Assembly (NCBI RefSeq): GCF_011392125.1 | Contig: NZ_JAAJBU010000010.1 | Coordinates: 1 to 64,000, forward strand | Origin: Flavobacterium lotistagni | Lineage (GTDB): Bacteria; Bacteroidota; Bacteroidia; Flavobacteriales; Flavobacteriaceae | Direction: 5' to 3' | Length of the DNA stretch: 64,000 nt | In this document: in pieces, positions 9,594 to 19,814 of the stretch | Position numbering within the stretch: the first letter of the stretch is position 1 | How the letters are laid out: the number at the start of each line of letters is the position of its first letter | Notes under the pieces: generated by a model | Databases searched by the model: none | Told to the model about the DNA's origin: nothing | The model's input: the letters and a program-made list of their open reading frames with translations, nothing else | Position numbers and translations under genes: made by a program

Positions 9594-10799
9594 ATGCTTC
9601 TAAAAAAACTGGTCAATCATTCCTCTCTTTTTGTTATTATGGCCGGAGCAGGAGGTTTTTTTCTGACCAACATCATCCTTAAGATTGCCCTTTCCCCGAT
9701 TGAGTTTGGACAATTCTCTTTGGTAATTACTTATCTGTCGCTGATGTATATCTTTGGTCTTTTTGGATTTGAGCAGGTTTTTATCCGATTATCACGAGTG
9801 ATTGAGATTAATAAAATAACCACACAGCAGTATCAAATCCGCACTGCCATTCAGGCCTCGTTACTTTCTTCGGTGCTCGGCACAGTCGTCTTCAACGCGC
9901 TTTATCCCGAGATTAAGATTAATTTCCTATTGCTATTTTTAGCTACCTTTAGCATGACCAACCTAATGTTAATTTTTACTATATTTCGCTTGAATTCTGA
10001 TTTTTTTCTGGCTCAACTTATTGTGAATTTCTGGAAAGTGGCTCTTTTTCTTGCTGCGGGAATCTTTTTTGCCTCGAAATTTCAGTTTCCGTTCATTGAA
10101 ACGGTTTTGGTTACTGTTATCATTGGGTTTGTGGCATCCTGGTACCTATTACGCCGACGGATTGGGTTTGTTTATAACCAAGAGTTTTCTAAAAAGGAAA
10201 TCAAGGTTTATTTTTTGCAATTTTTCCTTTCGATACTGATTTTTTCATTCTTATCGTTTGGCGACCGTTTTGTTTTCAGCGAACTTTTCGGAATTGAAGA
10301 ATTTGGAAACTATTATTATCTAAGCAATTTCTTCCTGGCCCCGTTTTCCATTTTTCAGAATTATATCGGTTTCAAGCAAATCGTTCAGTTCAAAGAATCC
10401 TGTGACCGGAAAATTTTTGACCGGCTTATCTTTAAGATTTTTTCATTCGGCTTTGTTTTTGCCCTTGTCTTGATAATCATAACAGCGATAGTCGATCAGA
10501 TGGGGTTTTTGAATTTCGCATTCCACAATCATCTCATATCCATAGCGCTTTTATTGCTTATCGGCATTACCCGACTGTATTATGCCGCGATTGCTGCTAT
10601 GTTCGAGGCCCTTGCGAGCCCCAAAACCCTTAAAATGGTCAATCTAAATTTTTTACTATTTTTGACCACTGTGTCAGCAATAAGTTTTTTTTTGATTAAG
10701 ACCGTCAACCAACTGATATTCGCAGTGCTAATTGTCTGGGTTTTCAGATGTTTTATTTTCAGGGTGATTTTATTCAGGCAAATTCGAGCGAACCATTAA
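9594..10799 (+). CDS. Polysaccharide flippase, Wzx-like (MATE/MOP superfamily)
   Basis: 401 residues, almost entirely hydrophobic, with roughly 12 predicted membrane segments separated by short basic loops. The N-terminus (LVNHSSLFVIMAGAGGFFLT ... LSPIEFGQFSLVITY) is the usual start of polysaccharide-biosynthesis flippases that move undecaprenyl-linked repeat units across the inner membrane. It is the first gene of a same-strand cluster of sugar-polymer genes. The specific substrate cannot be read from the sequence. A second, less related flippase is at 37780-39240. Confidence 0.8.
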   Translation: MLLKKLVNHSSLFVIMAGAGGFFLTNIILKIALSPIEFGQFSLVITYLSLMYIFGLFGFEQVFIRLSRVIEINKITTQQYQIRTAIQASLLSSVLGTVVFNALYPEIKINFLLLFLATFSMTNLMLIFTIFRLNSDFFLAQLIVNFWKVALFLAAGIFFASKFQFPFIETVLVTVIIGFVASWYLLRRRIGFVYNQEFSKKEIKVYFLQFFLSILIFSFLSFGDRFVFSELFGIEEFGNYYYLSNFFLAPFSIFQNYIGFKQIVQFKESCDRKIFDRLIFKIFSFGFVFALVLIIITAIVDQMGFLNFAFHNHLISIALLLLIGITRLYYAAIAAMFEALASPKTLKMVNLNFLLFLTTVSAISFFLIKTVNQLIFAVLIVWVFRCFIFRVILFRQIRANH

Positions 10800-10826
10800 A
10801 GATAAGCATCATTTAAAAAAGAAGAT

Positions 10827-12233
10827 TTGTTAAAAAAAACATACATATCGCTATTCTTTTTAGGATTGTTTTTCTTTCCGTTCAACGAGTATATAGGAAT
10901 TGCGACATTAGGTGAATTTAAAACCGAAGCAGGGGCACTGTTCCTTTTTGCCGGATTCCTGCTATTGCTCTGTTCGGCACTGAAAACAAACAAGATTAGT
11001 CTTCCCTACAAAAACCGGATTGTCGTGCTGATGGCGCTTTTCTTGCTCTGGTGTTTCATCACGACTTTACTCAATGCACCGGCTGTTGCCGATAGTTATT
11101 TCAAGCATACAAGTGGAGTCAACCGTTTTCTCAGACAATATATTGCGCTGTTGGTCTCTAGTGTCCTTTTTTTTATTTTCTATTGGAATGTGTTCATCGA
11201 ACTCTCCTTAAAGGAAATTCTGCTAAGGATTAGGAAAACATTCTTTTACTCGCTTATTGTGGCCTCAGTGTATGGGTTTTTGGAAACCGGTGTTTCTTTC
11301 TTTGGGATTGGCGCACTTTATCCAGTGCTAAAAATGTTTGATTATTTTCCTTTTTTGGAAGTTTCCCTTCATGCAGAAGGCAGGATTTCTTCGATTTCTT
11401 ATGAGCCGCCTTTTTTTGCAATCTACCTCATTACAATAGCCGGCTGGATGTTCAGTTATGTACTCACCGAAAAAACCGTTTTTAGTAAATACACCCCGTT
11501 ACTGTTGGTTTTGGCCCTTACTTTTTTTTCGGGTTCCAGAACAGGATTGATAATTGTTTTCCTACAACTGATTGTTTTTGGCGCGATACTTTTTAGAGAA
11601 CCTAAATTCAAGGACAGCATCCGCACAGTGATGTTCAAGTTGTTGCTGTTTTCAGCAGTGCTATTGGTTTTTAATGGTCCGAAAGTAATCAAGGCGGTGG
11701 GCCAGAAAATAGAGAGTTTAGACTTTTTCGGAAATATCAAAACAAACATTTCCAACAAGTCTAGGTTGGGAATGCAATACGCGGCAATTCAGGTTTTCAA
11801 GGAGCATCCGTTGGTCGGGGTCGGGTTTGGGCAGCAAACCTACTATGCTAGGTACGAGTATCCTTATTGGGCCACAAGCAATAATTACGAATTCAAAGTC
11901 TGGTACAGGAACAAAAACGAAAAGGCTTTTCCGCCTGCTTATAATATTTACACACGCTTGCTGGCCGAAACAGGTATTATAGGAATTGTATTGTTCCTAA
12001 GCCTAGCTTATGTGAGCATTTCCGGAGCCCGAAAACGGATCAGAAACACGGAGGGTGCCGAACATGTTCTGGCGATAACAGTATATATCTCATTGATTGG
12101 CCTCTTTGTGAACTGGCTCCAGATTGACACTTTCAGAATTTACGGGCTATGGCTTAGCCTGGCAATTTTAATCAGATTTTCATATCTCAGCAAAAAGGAT
12201 GAACACGACAGTACTGTTAATACCTCATTATAA
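10827..12233 (+). CDS. O-antigen polymerase/ligase-like membrane protein (lacks the family His)
   Basis: 468 residues from TTG 10827; no ATG lies nearby. About ten or more membrane segments with one large periplasmic loop near residues 300-370, as in the Wzy_C/WaaL superfamily. The usual His-Asn motif after this loop reads AYN (Tyr372), followed by the normal LLAETGIIG. The two other members in this locus keep the His. WaaL-type ligases need that His, so this copy is the better candidate for a Wzy repeat-unit polymerase (inference). Its end overlaps the following glycosyltransferase by 35 bp, which suggests coupled translation. Confidence 0.72.
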   Translation: MLKKTYISLFFLGLFFFPFNEYIGIATLGEFKTEAGALFLFAGFLLLLCSALKTNKISLPYKNRIVVLMALFLLWCFITTLLNAPAVADSYFKHTSGVNRFLRQYIALLVSSVLFFIFYWNVFIELSLKEILLRIRKTFFYSLIVASVYGFLETGVSFFGIGALYPVLKMFDYFPFLEVSLHAEGRISSISYEPPFFAIYLITIAGWMFSYVLTEKTVFSKYTPLLLVLALTFFSGSRTGLIIVFLQLIVFGAILFREPKFKDSIRTVMFKLLLFSAVLLVFNGPKVIKAVGQKIESLDFFGNIKTNISNKSRLGMQYAAIQVFKEHPLVGVGFGQQTYYARYEYPYWATSNNYEFKVWYRNKNEKAFPPAYNIYTRLLAETGIIGIVLFLSLAYVSISGARKRIRNTEGAEHVLAITVYISLIGLFVNWLQIDTFRIYGLWLSLAILIRFSYLSKKDEHDSTVNTSL

Positions 12234-12993
12234 TAACCCTACCGGATTGTTGAACTCCTTGAAGTCTATCGGTGTGGACCAAGCCATAGACATCCTTGTG
12301 GTAGATGATGGAAGCCGCCAAAACCGCATAGATGAAGCGCTACTCAACGCGGCTTTTCGAGGTCAGGGCGAAATCAGCTATGAGTACCTTCCACAGAATA
12401 AAGGCATTGAATACGCGCTTAACCGAGGACTAGAAATCATCCAAAGCAGAGGTTATCAATGGATTGCGCGTTTAGATTGTGGTGATATCTGTTTGGGTAA
12501 CCGATTCCGACTCCAACAAGAATTTCTCGAGCAGCACCCTGAAGTCAAGATTGTTGGAACCAATGTCACCGCCGCGGACACCGAGGGTAAGTTCCTCTAT
12601 CACATCTGTATGCCCGAGACGGCTACGGAAATCGCTAATAAAATGTACTTCAATTCGATGTTGATTCATCCTACGGTCATGTTTTCAGCAGAGGTGCTGC
12701 AAACAGTGGGTTTTTATCCGACGCGCTACAAATGGGCTGAAGATTACGCATTCTTTTTTGAGATCGTTCAAAAACACCAGGCTGCCAATATTGGGCAATA
12801 CCTTTCGCAAATTGAGATTAATGACAGCGGGATTTCTATTTCCAAAAGAAAGATACAGGTCAGGAGTCGTATCGCAGTCATCAGGAAGCACTTTTATTTT
12901 GGTTTTTACCCAATCTACGGATTGCTGAGGAATTATATCCTTCTTTATGTACCTTACAAAGTTATTTTCTTTATTAAAAAATTCAAGCGATAA
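12199..12993 (+). CDS. Glycosyltransferase family 2
   Basis: 264 residues. GT-A fold start (TVLLIPHYNNPTGLLNSLKS ... DILVVDDGS) and an acidic sugar-nucleotide/metal site reading ARLDCGDICLGNRF, the equivalent of the common RxDxDD motif but with Cys-Gly in the middle. The C-terminus is basic and hydrophobic (YVPYKVIFFIKKFKR), consistent with membrane association. It starts inside the preceding polymerase-like gene, and its stop overlaps the next start (TAATG), so it is part of one operon. It adds a sugar to the lipid-linked repeat unit; donor and acceptor are unknown. Confidence 0.85.
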   Translation: MNTTVLLIPHYNNPTGLLNSLKSIGVDQAIDILVVDDGSRQNRIDEALLNAAFRGQGEISYEYLPQNKGIEYALNRGLEIIQSRGYQWIARLDCGDICLGNRFRLQQEFLEQHPEVKIVGTNVTAADTEGKFLYHICMPETATEIANKMYFNSMLIHPTVMFSAEVLQTVGFYPTRYKWAEDYAFFFEIVQKHQAANIGQYLSQIEINDSGISISKRKIQVRSRIAVIRKHFYFGFYPIYGLLRNYILLYVPYKVIFFIKKFKR

Positions 12994-14171
12994 TGATCGG
13001 CCTTAAGAAAAACGTATTCGATTATCTGCTCTATCTTTTGCTGCTTTGCCTGCCTTTTTTCAAGGGCGTTCCTAACATTATTTTAATTCCGGTTTCGTTA
13101 CTTTTTTTGAAAGACGTCTTTACCCAAAAATCTTCTGTCCGCATCTTGCCACTAGTATTTTTGTTGCTTCTTTTTCTTTATCTTTTTGTCAAAGCTCTTT
13201 TTTTAGGAACTTTTGTCGCGGACCAAAGAATCTACTCGGGCTACCTTCTGGTTGTTTGGCTCTTGCTGTTACTACAAAATGTCAAAGACCTGAATCGATT
13301 CAAATTTGCGGTTTTGGTCACATTCTCGTTGTCTGTTTACGCTTCATTTATAATGATGGCAAAATATTATCTGCACAGCCATACCTTGCCTTTTGGCAAT
13401 ACTGCTGAGGCTAATATGTTACTAGTTTTAGAGCGCCCGTACGCCGGAATTACAGCCGTTTTCGGTTTTTTTCTCTCTATTGATTTTTCCATTACCCTGA
13501 GAAAGTATAGGTGGTGGATTCGAACTAATGCAGGTTTGATGCTGCTGTTCATTATTTTGATTTCGGCCCGCTTGTCTTTGGTGACGGTATTTTTGATGGC
13601 GGCAGTGTTCTTTGTTTTTTATTATAAGGTAGGCAAGTACAATAAAATCGGGGCTTTATTACTGTTGGTTTTTACATTCGGCGGATTGCTATTGGTGAAC
13701 CAGAACATCTCCAAACGTTTCTTTATCGAAGAAAACCTTGAAAAATCAATAGAAGTAGCGGCGGCCTACGAACCGAGGGTAGTGATTTGGAATTGCGCCA
13801 TGAACATGTCCCAGGTACCCGAGTTTAACAACATACTTGGCTGGGGAAGTTATCAGTCCATCGCCTGGAATTATCACCAATGTTATTCGCAGACAATCCA
13901 AGACAGTTCTAAAAGAGGATATTTCCTTGAGGAGAATTTCAATTCGCACAACCAATTCATCGATTTTTACCTTATTGGAGGAGCGACAGCCCTATTGCTC
14001 TTCACGGCGTTTATCCTGCATTTTTTCATACAAGTAAAAAAGGATTTTTTCGCAACGGCGTTATTTGTCGCTTTTGTGCTTTTCTTCTTTTTAGAAAATG
14101 TACTTTACCGACAATTCGGATGTTATCTTTTTAGTATATTTACGGCCTTGTATATGAAAAAGGGAAAATGA
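12993..14171 (+). CDS. O-antigen ligase/polymerase family protein
   Basis: 392 residues, about 11 membrane segments with a periplasmic loop near 250-320 ending in SHNQFIDFYLIGG (His319). This is the Wzy_C-domain motif whose His is essential in WaaL ligases. It starts within the stop of the upstream glycosyltransferase and ends in ATGA overlap with the next one, so it lies within one operon. It is either the repeat-unit polymerase or the ligase that transfers the finished polymer to an acceptor; sequence alone does not decide. Confidence 0.75.
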   Translation: MIGLKKNVFDYLLYLLLLCLPFFKGVPNIILIPVSLLFLKDVFTQKSSVRILPLVFLLLLFLYLFVKALFLGTFVADQRIYSGYLLVVWLLLLLQNVKDLNRFKFAVLVTFSLSVYASFIMMAKYYLHSHTLPFGNTAEANMLLVLERPYAGITAVFGFFLSIDFSITLRKYRWWIRTNAGLMLLFIILISARLSLVTVFLMAAVFFVFYYKVGKYNKIGALLLLVFTFGGLLLVNQNISKRFFIEENLEKSIEVAAAYEPRVVIWNCAMNMSQVPEFNNILGWGSYQSIAWNYHQCYSQTIQDSSKRGYFLEENFNSHNQFIDFYLIGGATALLLFTAFILHFFIQVKKDFFATALFVAFVLFFFLENVLYRQFGCYLFSIFTALYMKKGK

Positions 14172-15298
14172 ATAGAATTAAAATTGCGCACGTAATTCAT
14201 TCGGTTGGAGGTGTTGATGTTTATTTAAGATTAATTACTGAAAACATAGATTGTACCCAATTTGAAAATATCGTGGTTCATGGCAATCGTGACACCCAAG
14301 TCCCGTTCACCGACGCTGAAGGAAACGCTATAAAAGAATATACCACCTCCATTACTCGGAACATCTCAGTTTTAGAAGATATCAAAGCCACCCTGAATAC
14401 TTATCGATATCTGAAGAAAGAACGTCCTGACCTCATTCATGCCCACAGTGCCAAGGGCGGCGTGATCGGTAAAGTGGTCGGGGCTATATTTGGCGTGAAG
14501 GTGCTATACACGCCCAATGCTTTTTCGTTTTTAAGTTCTGAGAATAAAATCAAAAGAAGTTTTTTTGTGTGGATTGAAAGGTTGCTCGCAAATAAGAACA
14601 GCATCCTTTTGGCAACATCGAACTCTGAAAAACAGCAGGGAATCAACGTGGCGGGATACCAACCTGAGAATACGATTGTTTTTGAAAACAGTATCGAACC
14701 GATCAACGAACTTGCCCCACGCCAAATCGAACAGACCTGGCCCGATAACTATATCTGTACCGTAGGAAGGCCATCTTATCAGAAGAATATTGAACTGATG
14801 TTGGAGATTTTGTCAAAAGTCCTCCAAATGGTCGACACGCACTTGGTGGTAATGGGCGTTGGTAATCATTCAGATCAGCTGGATTCGGTCAAGGAAAAAA
14901 TAGTGGCACTGAACCTTACAGATAAAGTTACCTTACTGGACTGGACTTCTCGCAATGATGTGTTTCACATTATTCGCCAATCCAAGCTGTACCTTTCCAC
15001 GGCCCGTTATGAAGGACTTCCTTATTCAGTCATTGAAAGCCTGGCACTCTCTAAAGCTGCTGTGGTAACAGACTGCGATGGCAATCGGGACCTCATTAAG
15101 GACGGATACAACGGGTATGTAATTGAAAGCGATGACAAGAAGAAGTTTGCTGAAAAAGTTATCCAACTTTTAACCGATGAAAATCTGTTGTCCCGATTTT
15201 CTAAAAACGCTTATAAAGAGTTCACACAAAACTATGACATCTTAAAAAACATTAAAAAGTTGGAGACCACCTACCTGAAATATTCGGGTAAATGTTAG
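14168..15298 (+). CDS. Glycosyltransferase family 4 (GT-B)
   Basis: 376 residues with two Rossmann-like halves. The N-terminal part carries the Gly-Gly turn (IAHVIHSVGGVDVYL) and DLIHAHSAKGGVIG. The C-terminal part has TVGRPSYQKNIELMLEIL and the retaining-enzyme EX7E motif (EGLPYSVIE). A cytoplasmic or peripheral enzyme that extends the repeat unit. The start overlaps the previous stop (ATGA). About 100 bp without genes follows, holding a weak -7 box. Confidence 0.88.
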   Translation: MNRIKIAHVIHSVGGVDVYLRLITENIDCTQFENIVVHGNRDTQVPFTDAEGNAIKEYTTSITRNISVLEDIKATLNTYRYLKKERPDLIHAHSAKGGVIGKVVGAIFGVKVLYTPNAFSFLSSENKIKRSFFVWIERLLANKNSILLATSNSEKQQGINVAGYQPENTIVFENSIEPINELAPRQIEQTWPDNYICTVGRPSYQKNIELMLEILSKVLQMVDTHLVVMGVGNHSDQLDSVKEKIVALNLTDKVTLLDWTSRNDVFHIIRQSKLYLSTARYEGLPYSVIESLALSKAAVVTDCDGNRDLIKDGYNGYVIESDDKKKFAEKVIQLLTDENLLSRFSKNAYKEFTQNYDILKNIKKLETTYLKYSGKC

Positions 15299-15378
15299 AA
15301 AAAATGTTAAGGTCTTCATAATGCTTTTTAAAATGTGGCGTTATTAAGGAAAACAGGCACCGAAAATTACATCAAATT

Positions 15379-15386
15379 TATCTTTC
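15379..15386 (+). promoter_or_regulatory. Possible -7 box inside the polysaccharide locus
   Basis: TATCTTTC (7 of 8 to TAnnTTTG) sits 9 bp before the ATG at 15396, in the only longer gap of the locus (15299-15395). If active it would give an almost leaderless mRNA for the distal genes. No -33 element is clear. Confidence 0.25.
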
Positions 15387-15395
15387 GACCCCATA

Positions 15396-16688
15396 ATGAC
15401 ATACTTTTACTTTGCTAAAGTTAAATATTTCACAACCGATATTCTTCACTATCTGTTAGCTGTTGTTCTGATCACACTGCCGTTAAAGAATATATACACG
15501 AGCATTGCAACCATTTTATTTATTGCACTGAGTTTACTCAATATAAAAAAGGCCCAATTTACTAAATCATTGTGGTGGCCCATTGGGTATTTTGTACTTC
15601 TGGCGCTTTCGCTTCTATGGTCAACGAGCTACAATGATTCGCTCTCGGGACTACAAAAACAGCTTTCTATGTTGTTTGTGCCGGTTGCCTTCTTTTTCGT
15701 GCCAGAGATAAACGGCAAAAAAGCGAAGTCGATCATCAAGTTTTTTAGTTACGGAATGGTTTTTTTTGCCATCATCTTCTTAATTGATGCTTCTAAGCGT
15801 TATTTTGACACGTGCAACACGGAGGTGTTTTTTCACAATGAGTTGGTGCCATACGACCCGGGCGCCATCTACATGTCTGTATTTGCTTCGCTAGCTTTTT
15901 TTTATTTTATTCAAATTTCTTCCAAGAGTAATATAGAGCAAGTTTGTGTGGGAATTTTGTGCCTACTGATATTCTTACTCTCATCCAAAAGCATCATTAC
16001 TATTGATTTTATCATCGTAATCTGTTACTATGCCTTTTTTGTCAAAATTCCTTCTGGAACCAAGACCCTAACAATCGTTTCGGTTACCCTATTTTTATTT
16101 CTTTCCGTTTTTTTCGTCAAGGAAGTCCGGGAAAGGTTTTTAATAGAATATGAAACCGCGTTCATCGACAATACCTTAAACAACGAGTTGACCAAAGACC
16201 AGCAGAATGTTTATAATGTCAGTATCAACGAAGCCTGGAACAAGGAGGATTTCCATAAGAACAGTTTTTTTCCTGGAACCGCCCTTAGAATATACCAATT
16301 GCGAATTTTTGTCGACCTGCTCCAAGAACAAGAAATATTCTGGAAAGGGTTTGGTCTAGAAGCTTCGCAACCCTATATCAGAGAGAAAGCAGAGCAACAC
16401 AATCTAGACGACATTTACAAAGAATATAATTTTCACAATCAGTATATTCAGACTTTTGCAGAGTTGGGTATTGCTGGTTTTTTGATCTTGATTGGAATGT
16501 TGCTCTTAAATCTTAAAAACGCCCTGGCCCACAAAGATTTTCTTCATATTGCTTTTGCAATCACGATGATAATGCTATTTTTGTCCGAATCGTTTTTTTG
16601 CAGACAAAGAGGCATTGTATTCTTTATCATTCTCTATTGTTTGTTTAATTCCGTTTCCAGCGAAAAAGAAGCAATAAAGTCTACATGA
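15396..16688 (+). CDS. O-antigen ligase family protein
   Basis: 430 residues, about 11 membrane segments, with a long periplasmic loop around 255-345 ending in the motif [16 protein letters not shown] (His347), typical of the Wzy_C/WaaL superfamily. It is the third such gene in 6 kb and is not close in sequence to the other two. It overlaps the UDP-xylose synthase start by 4 bp (ATGA). Candidate for the ligase step, or for a second polymer made by the same locus. Confidence 0.77.
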   Translation: MTYFYFAKVKYFTTDILHYLLAVVLITLPLKNIYTSIATILFIALSLLNIKKAQFTKSLWWPIGYFVLLALSLLWSTSYNDSLSGLQKQLSMLFVPVAFFFVPEINGKKAKSIIKFFSYGMVFFAIIFLIDASKRYFDTCNTEVFFHNELVPYDPGAIYMSVFASLAFFYFIQISSKSNIEQVCVGILCLLIFLLSSKSIITIDFIIVICYYAFFVKIPSGTKTLTIVSVTLFLFLSVFFVKEVRERFLIEYETAFIDNTLNNELTKDQQNVYNVSINEAWNKEDFHKNSFFPGTALRIYQLRIFVDLLQEQEIFWKGFGLEASQPYIREKAEQHNLDDIYKEYNFHNQYIQTFAELGIAGFLILIGMLLLNLKNALAHKDFLHIAFAITMIMLFLSESFFCRQRGIVFFIILYCLFNSVSSEKEAIKST

Positions 16689-17668
16689 AAAGAATACTCA
16701 TCACCGGAGCAGCCGGCTTCCTTGGTTCCCATTTGTGCGACCGTTTTATAGCAGAAGGATATTTTGTCATCGGCATGGACAATCTCATCACCGGAGATTT
16801 GAAAAATATCGAACATTTGTTCAAACATGAGCATTTCGAATTTTACCATCACGATGTGACCAAGTTTGTTCACGTTCCCGGCCAACTGGATTACATTCTG
16901 CATTTTGCTTCTCCGGCCAGTCCGATTGACTATTTAAAAATACCGATACAAACGCTCAAGGTAGGTTCTCTGGGAACTCACAATTTGTTAGGTTTGGCAC
17001 GCGTCAAAAAAGCTAGAATACTCATCGCTTCAACCTCTGAAGTCTATGGAGATCCGTTGATACACCCACAAACTGAAGATTACTACGGCAATGTAAATAC
17101 CATCGGGCCACGCGGAGTATATGACGAAGCCAAGCGTTTCCAGGAGTCAATTACAATGGCTTACCATACTTTTCACGGAGTAGAAACCCGTATTGTTAGG
17201 ATCTTCAACACCTACGGCCCAAGAATGAGGCTCAATGACGGTCGTGTGATTCCGGCTTTTATCGGTCAAGCGTTACGCGGTGAAGATTTGACTATTTTCG
17301 GAGATGGTTCACAAACTCGTTCTTTCTGTTATGTAGATGATCAAGTAGAAGGCATTTTCCGATTATTACATTCAGATTACGTTTATCCGGTAAACATTGG
17401 CAATCCCGACGAAATTACCATCAAGGATTTTGCGGAGGAAATTATCAAACTCACCGGCACGAATCAAAAAGTGGTCTATCATCCTTTGCCGATGAACGAT
17501 CCTTTGCAAAGACAGCCCGATACTACTAAAGCTAGAGAAATTCTCGGCTGGGAAGCCAAAGTATCCAGAGCCGAAGGCATGAAGATTACCTACGATTATT
17601 TTAAATCACTTTCTTCAGAAGAACTACTCAAAGAAGAGCACAAGGATTTTTCTAATTACATCAAATAG
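16685..17668 (+). CDS. UDP-glucuronate decarboxylase (UDP-xylose synthase)
   Basis: 327 residues, extended SDR fold. NAD-binding [10 protein letters not shown] at 7-16, the STSEVYGDP segment, catalytic Tyr146 and Lys150 (YDEAK), and [10 protein letters not shown]. These match bacterial UXS enzymes, which oxidise and decarboxylate UDP-glucuronate to UDP-xylose, and set it apart from 4-epimerases. It suggests that the polymer contains xylose or a derivative (inference). The UDP-glucose dehydrogenase that would make the substrate is not in this window. It lies 3 bp from the next gene. Confidence 0.87.
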   Translation: MKRILITGAAGFLGSHLCDRFIAEGYFVIGMDNLITGDLKNIEHLFKHEHFEFYHHDVTKFVHVPGQLDYILHFASPASPIDYLKIPIQTLKVGSLGTHNLLGLARVKKARILIASTSEVYGDPLIHPQTEDYYGNVNTIGPRGVYDEAKRFQESITMAYHTFHGVETRIVRIFNTYGPRMRLNDGRVIPAFIGQALRGEDLTIFGDGSQTRSFCYVDDQVEGIFRLLHSDYVYPVNIGNPDEITIKDFAEEIIKLTGTNQKVVYHPLPMNDPLQRQPDTTKAREILGWEAKVSRAEGMKITYDYFKSLSSEELLKEEHKDFSNYIK

Positions 17669-17671
17669 TTC

Positions 17672-19024
17672 ATGAGGAACAAAACGGGAAGATACTCAGG
17701 TTATATTAGGCCTTTTACGTATTTGCTAGACCTGATTATCATCAACCTATTTTCTTATTGGTTCGTACCCACGGAGCTCTATTCATGGTATTTTGTCATT
17801 TTCACGTCTTTATCTTGGATTATCATAGCACTAAACGTTCAGTTCTATGAGGTTTACAGGTTTACTAAAGTCGTTTCGATTCTGAATAAAACCATCAAGC
17901 AATTTGTGTTATTTACAATTGTTTGTTATGCGTTTTCAGGGTTTTATGTCAAAGACACTGACTCGCAGGCCATTCTCACTTATACGGCAGCCTCGCTACT
18001 TGCGGTGTTGGTTTTTAAGCTGTCGATTTACTTTTTCTTGAGAAAATTCCGTGTATTCTATGGAGGAAACTTCAGAAATGTAATCATTGTCGGGAACAGT
18101 AAAGAAGTCAAACAGCTCGAAGCTTTTTTTAATGACAACCCAGATTACGGATACAATCTCACCAAAGTGTTCCATCTGGAAGGTGATAAAAAGGCAAAAA
18201 TTCAAGAAAGTTTCGATTTCGTTATCAAGGAAAAAATCGATGAAATATATTGTTCCCTAGGTTGTTTGTCCAACACCCAAATAGACCATTTCATTGACTT
18301 TGCCGACAACAACCTGAAGATTTTAAAATTCATTCCAGACAACAACGAGCTTTTCTCCAGAAATCTCAAACTGGATTACTACGGTTACATTCCAATTTTG
18401 TCTTTGCGAGACATTCCGCTAGACGATCCTATTAACCAAGTTATCAAGCGGGTTTTCGACATCTGCTTTTCTGTGATGATTATCTTTGGCTTGCTTTCTT
18501 GGCTCACGCCGCTACTTGCCCTATTGATTAAACTTGAATCTCGCGGCCCGGTATTTTTTAAGCAAAGAAGAAACGGTTTGAACTACCGCGAATTCTATTG
18601 TTTTAAATTCCGGTCCATGAATTTGAACGAAATTGCCGATCTCGAGCAAGTTTCCAAGAATGATCCCAGAATCACTCAAGTCGGTAAATTCATTCGAAAA
18701 ACCAGCATAGATGAATTACCGCAATTCTTCAACGTGCTTTTGGGCGATATGTCGGTCGTCGGGCCTAGGCCTCACATGGTCAGTCATACAGAAATGTATG
18801 CTCGAAAAGTTGACAAATTCATGGTTCGCCATTTTATAAAGCCAGGAATTACTGGTTTGGCCCAAACTAATGGTTATCGTGGTGAAGTTGAAACAGATAA
18901 AGACATTATTAATCGCGTAAAATTTGATATTTTTTACATCGAGAACTGGTCTATCTTGCTCGACATCAAGATTATCTTCATGACATTCTACAATGCCGTA
19001 CGCGGCGAAGAGAAAGCTTACTAA
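17672..19024 (+). CDS. Polyprenyl-phosphate sugar-1-phosphate transferase (WcaJ/WbaP-like)
   Basis: 450 residues: four N-terminal membrane segments, a CoA-binding-like domain (about 130-245), a fifth hydrophobic segment (about 265-295), then the catalytic bacterial sugar transferase domain with FKQRRNGLNYREFYCFKFRSM-like core, DELPQFFNVLLGDMSVVGP and KPGITGLAQ. This enzyme family starts polymer synthesis by moving hexose-1-phosphate from a UDP sugar to undecaprenyl phosphate at the inner membrane. Its presence makes the locus a complete Wzx/Wzy-type pathway. The donor (glucose or galactose) is not determined. Confidence 0.9.
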   Translation: MRNKTGRYSGYIRPFTYLLDLIIINLFSYWFVPTELYSWYFVIFTSLSWIIIALNVQFYEVYRFTKVVSILNKTIKQFVLFTIVCYAFSGFYVKDTDSQAILTYTAASLLAVLVFKLSIYFFLRKFRVFYGGNFRNVIIVGNSKEVKQLEAFFNDNPDYGYNLTKVFHLEGDKKAKIQESFDFVIKEKIDEIYCSLGCLSNTQIDHFIDFADNNLKILKFIPDNNELFSRNLKLDYYGYIPILSLRDIPLDDPINQVIKRVFDICFSVMIIFGLLSWLTPLLALLIKLESRGPVFFKQRRNGLNYREFYCFKFRSMNLNEIADLEQVSKNDPRITQVGKFIRKTSIDELPQFFNVLLGDMSVVGPRPHMVSHTEMYARKVDKFMVRHFIKPGITGLAQTNGYRGEVETDKDIINRVKFDIFYIENWSILLDIKIIFMTFYNAVRGEEKAY

Positions 19025-19025
19025 A

Positions 19026-19814
19026 ATGGCAGGCTTGGTTTCAATCATTACTCCGAGTTACAATTCCGGAAAATTTATAGCCGATACAATCCTTTCAGTT
19101 CAAGCCCAAACCTACCCAAACTGGGAAATGATTATCGTTGACGATTGCTCAACCGATAAAACACCAGCCATTGTTTCTGACTTTTCTGCCCATGACCACC
19201 GTATCAAATTTTATCAACTCCAGAAGAATTCGGGTGCCGGCGTAGCGCGGCAAGAGGCGGTTTTGATGGCTTCGGGCCGCTATATTGCTTTTCTGGATTC
19301 AGATGATTTATGGAAGCCTGAGAAACTGCAAAAGCAAATCGATTTTCTCCAAGAACAGCAATTGCCATTTACTTTTTCATTTTATGAATGTATTGATGAA
19401 ACCGGGAAACCCATTCAGAGAATGATCAAAGCGCCGAGTAAATTAAAATACTGGCAACTGTTCTTCTGCAACTTTGTAGGCAATCTGACCGGAATATACG
19501 ACACGCAGTTCTTTGGTAAAATCCCGATTTCGAATTTGCGCAAACGGCAAGATTGGATGGTATGGCTCACGGTGCTTCGCAAGATAAAGACGGCGCAACC
19601 ACTCAAGGAAAGCTTGGCCTATTATCGCGTTCGCAAAGATTCCATTTCGGCTTCAAAGCTTGATTTGCTCAAGCACAATTATAATGTTTATCACTTATTC
19701 TACGGCTACAACACCTTTGTTTCTTTGTGCTGTATGTTGGGCTTTCTGGTCATGCAGCTTGGGGTAAAGCCGTTTTATATCAAGAAGCTGGAACCAACGA
19801 GCGGAACTGTTTGA
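19026..19814 (+). CDS. Glycosyltransferase family 2
   Basis: 262 residues from ATG 19026, one base after the previous stop; the open frame begins earlier (18993) but inside the upstream gene, while MAGLVSIITPSYNSG is the normal family start. GT-A fold with MIIVDDCSTD and AFLDSDDLWKPEKLQ (metal/nucleotide-sugar site). Similar to capsular glycosyltransferases (TagA/CpsJ-like). The last 35 bp overlap the convergent CapK-like gene. Confidence 0.88.
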   Translation: MAGLVSIITPSYNSGKFIADTILSVQAQTYPNWEMIIVDDCSTDKTPAIVSDFSAHDHRIKFYQLQKNSGAGVARQEAVLMASGRYIAFLDSDDLWKPEKLQKQIDFLQEQQLPFTFSFYECIDETGKPIQRMIKAPSKLKYWQLFFCNFVGNLTGIYDTQFFGKIPISNLRKRQDWMVWLTVLRKIKTAQPLKESLAYYRVRKDSISASKLDLLKHNYNVYHLFYGYNTFVSLCCMLGFLVMQLGVKPFYIKKLEPTSGTV

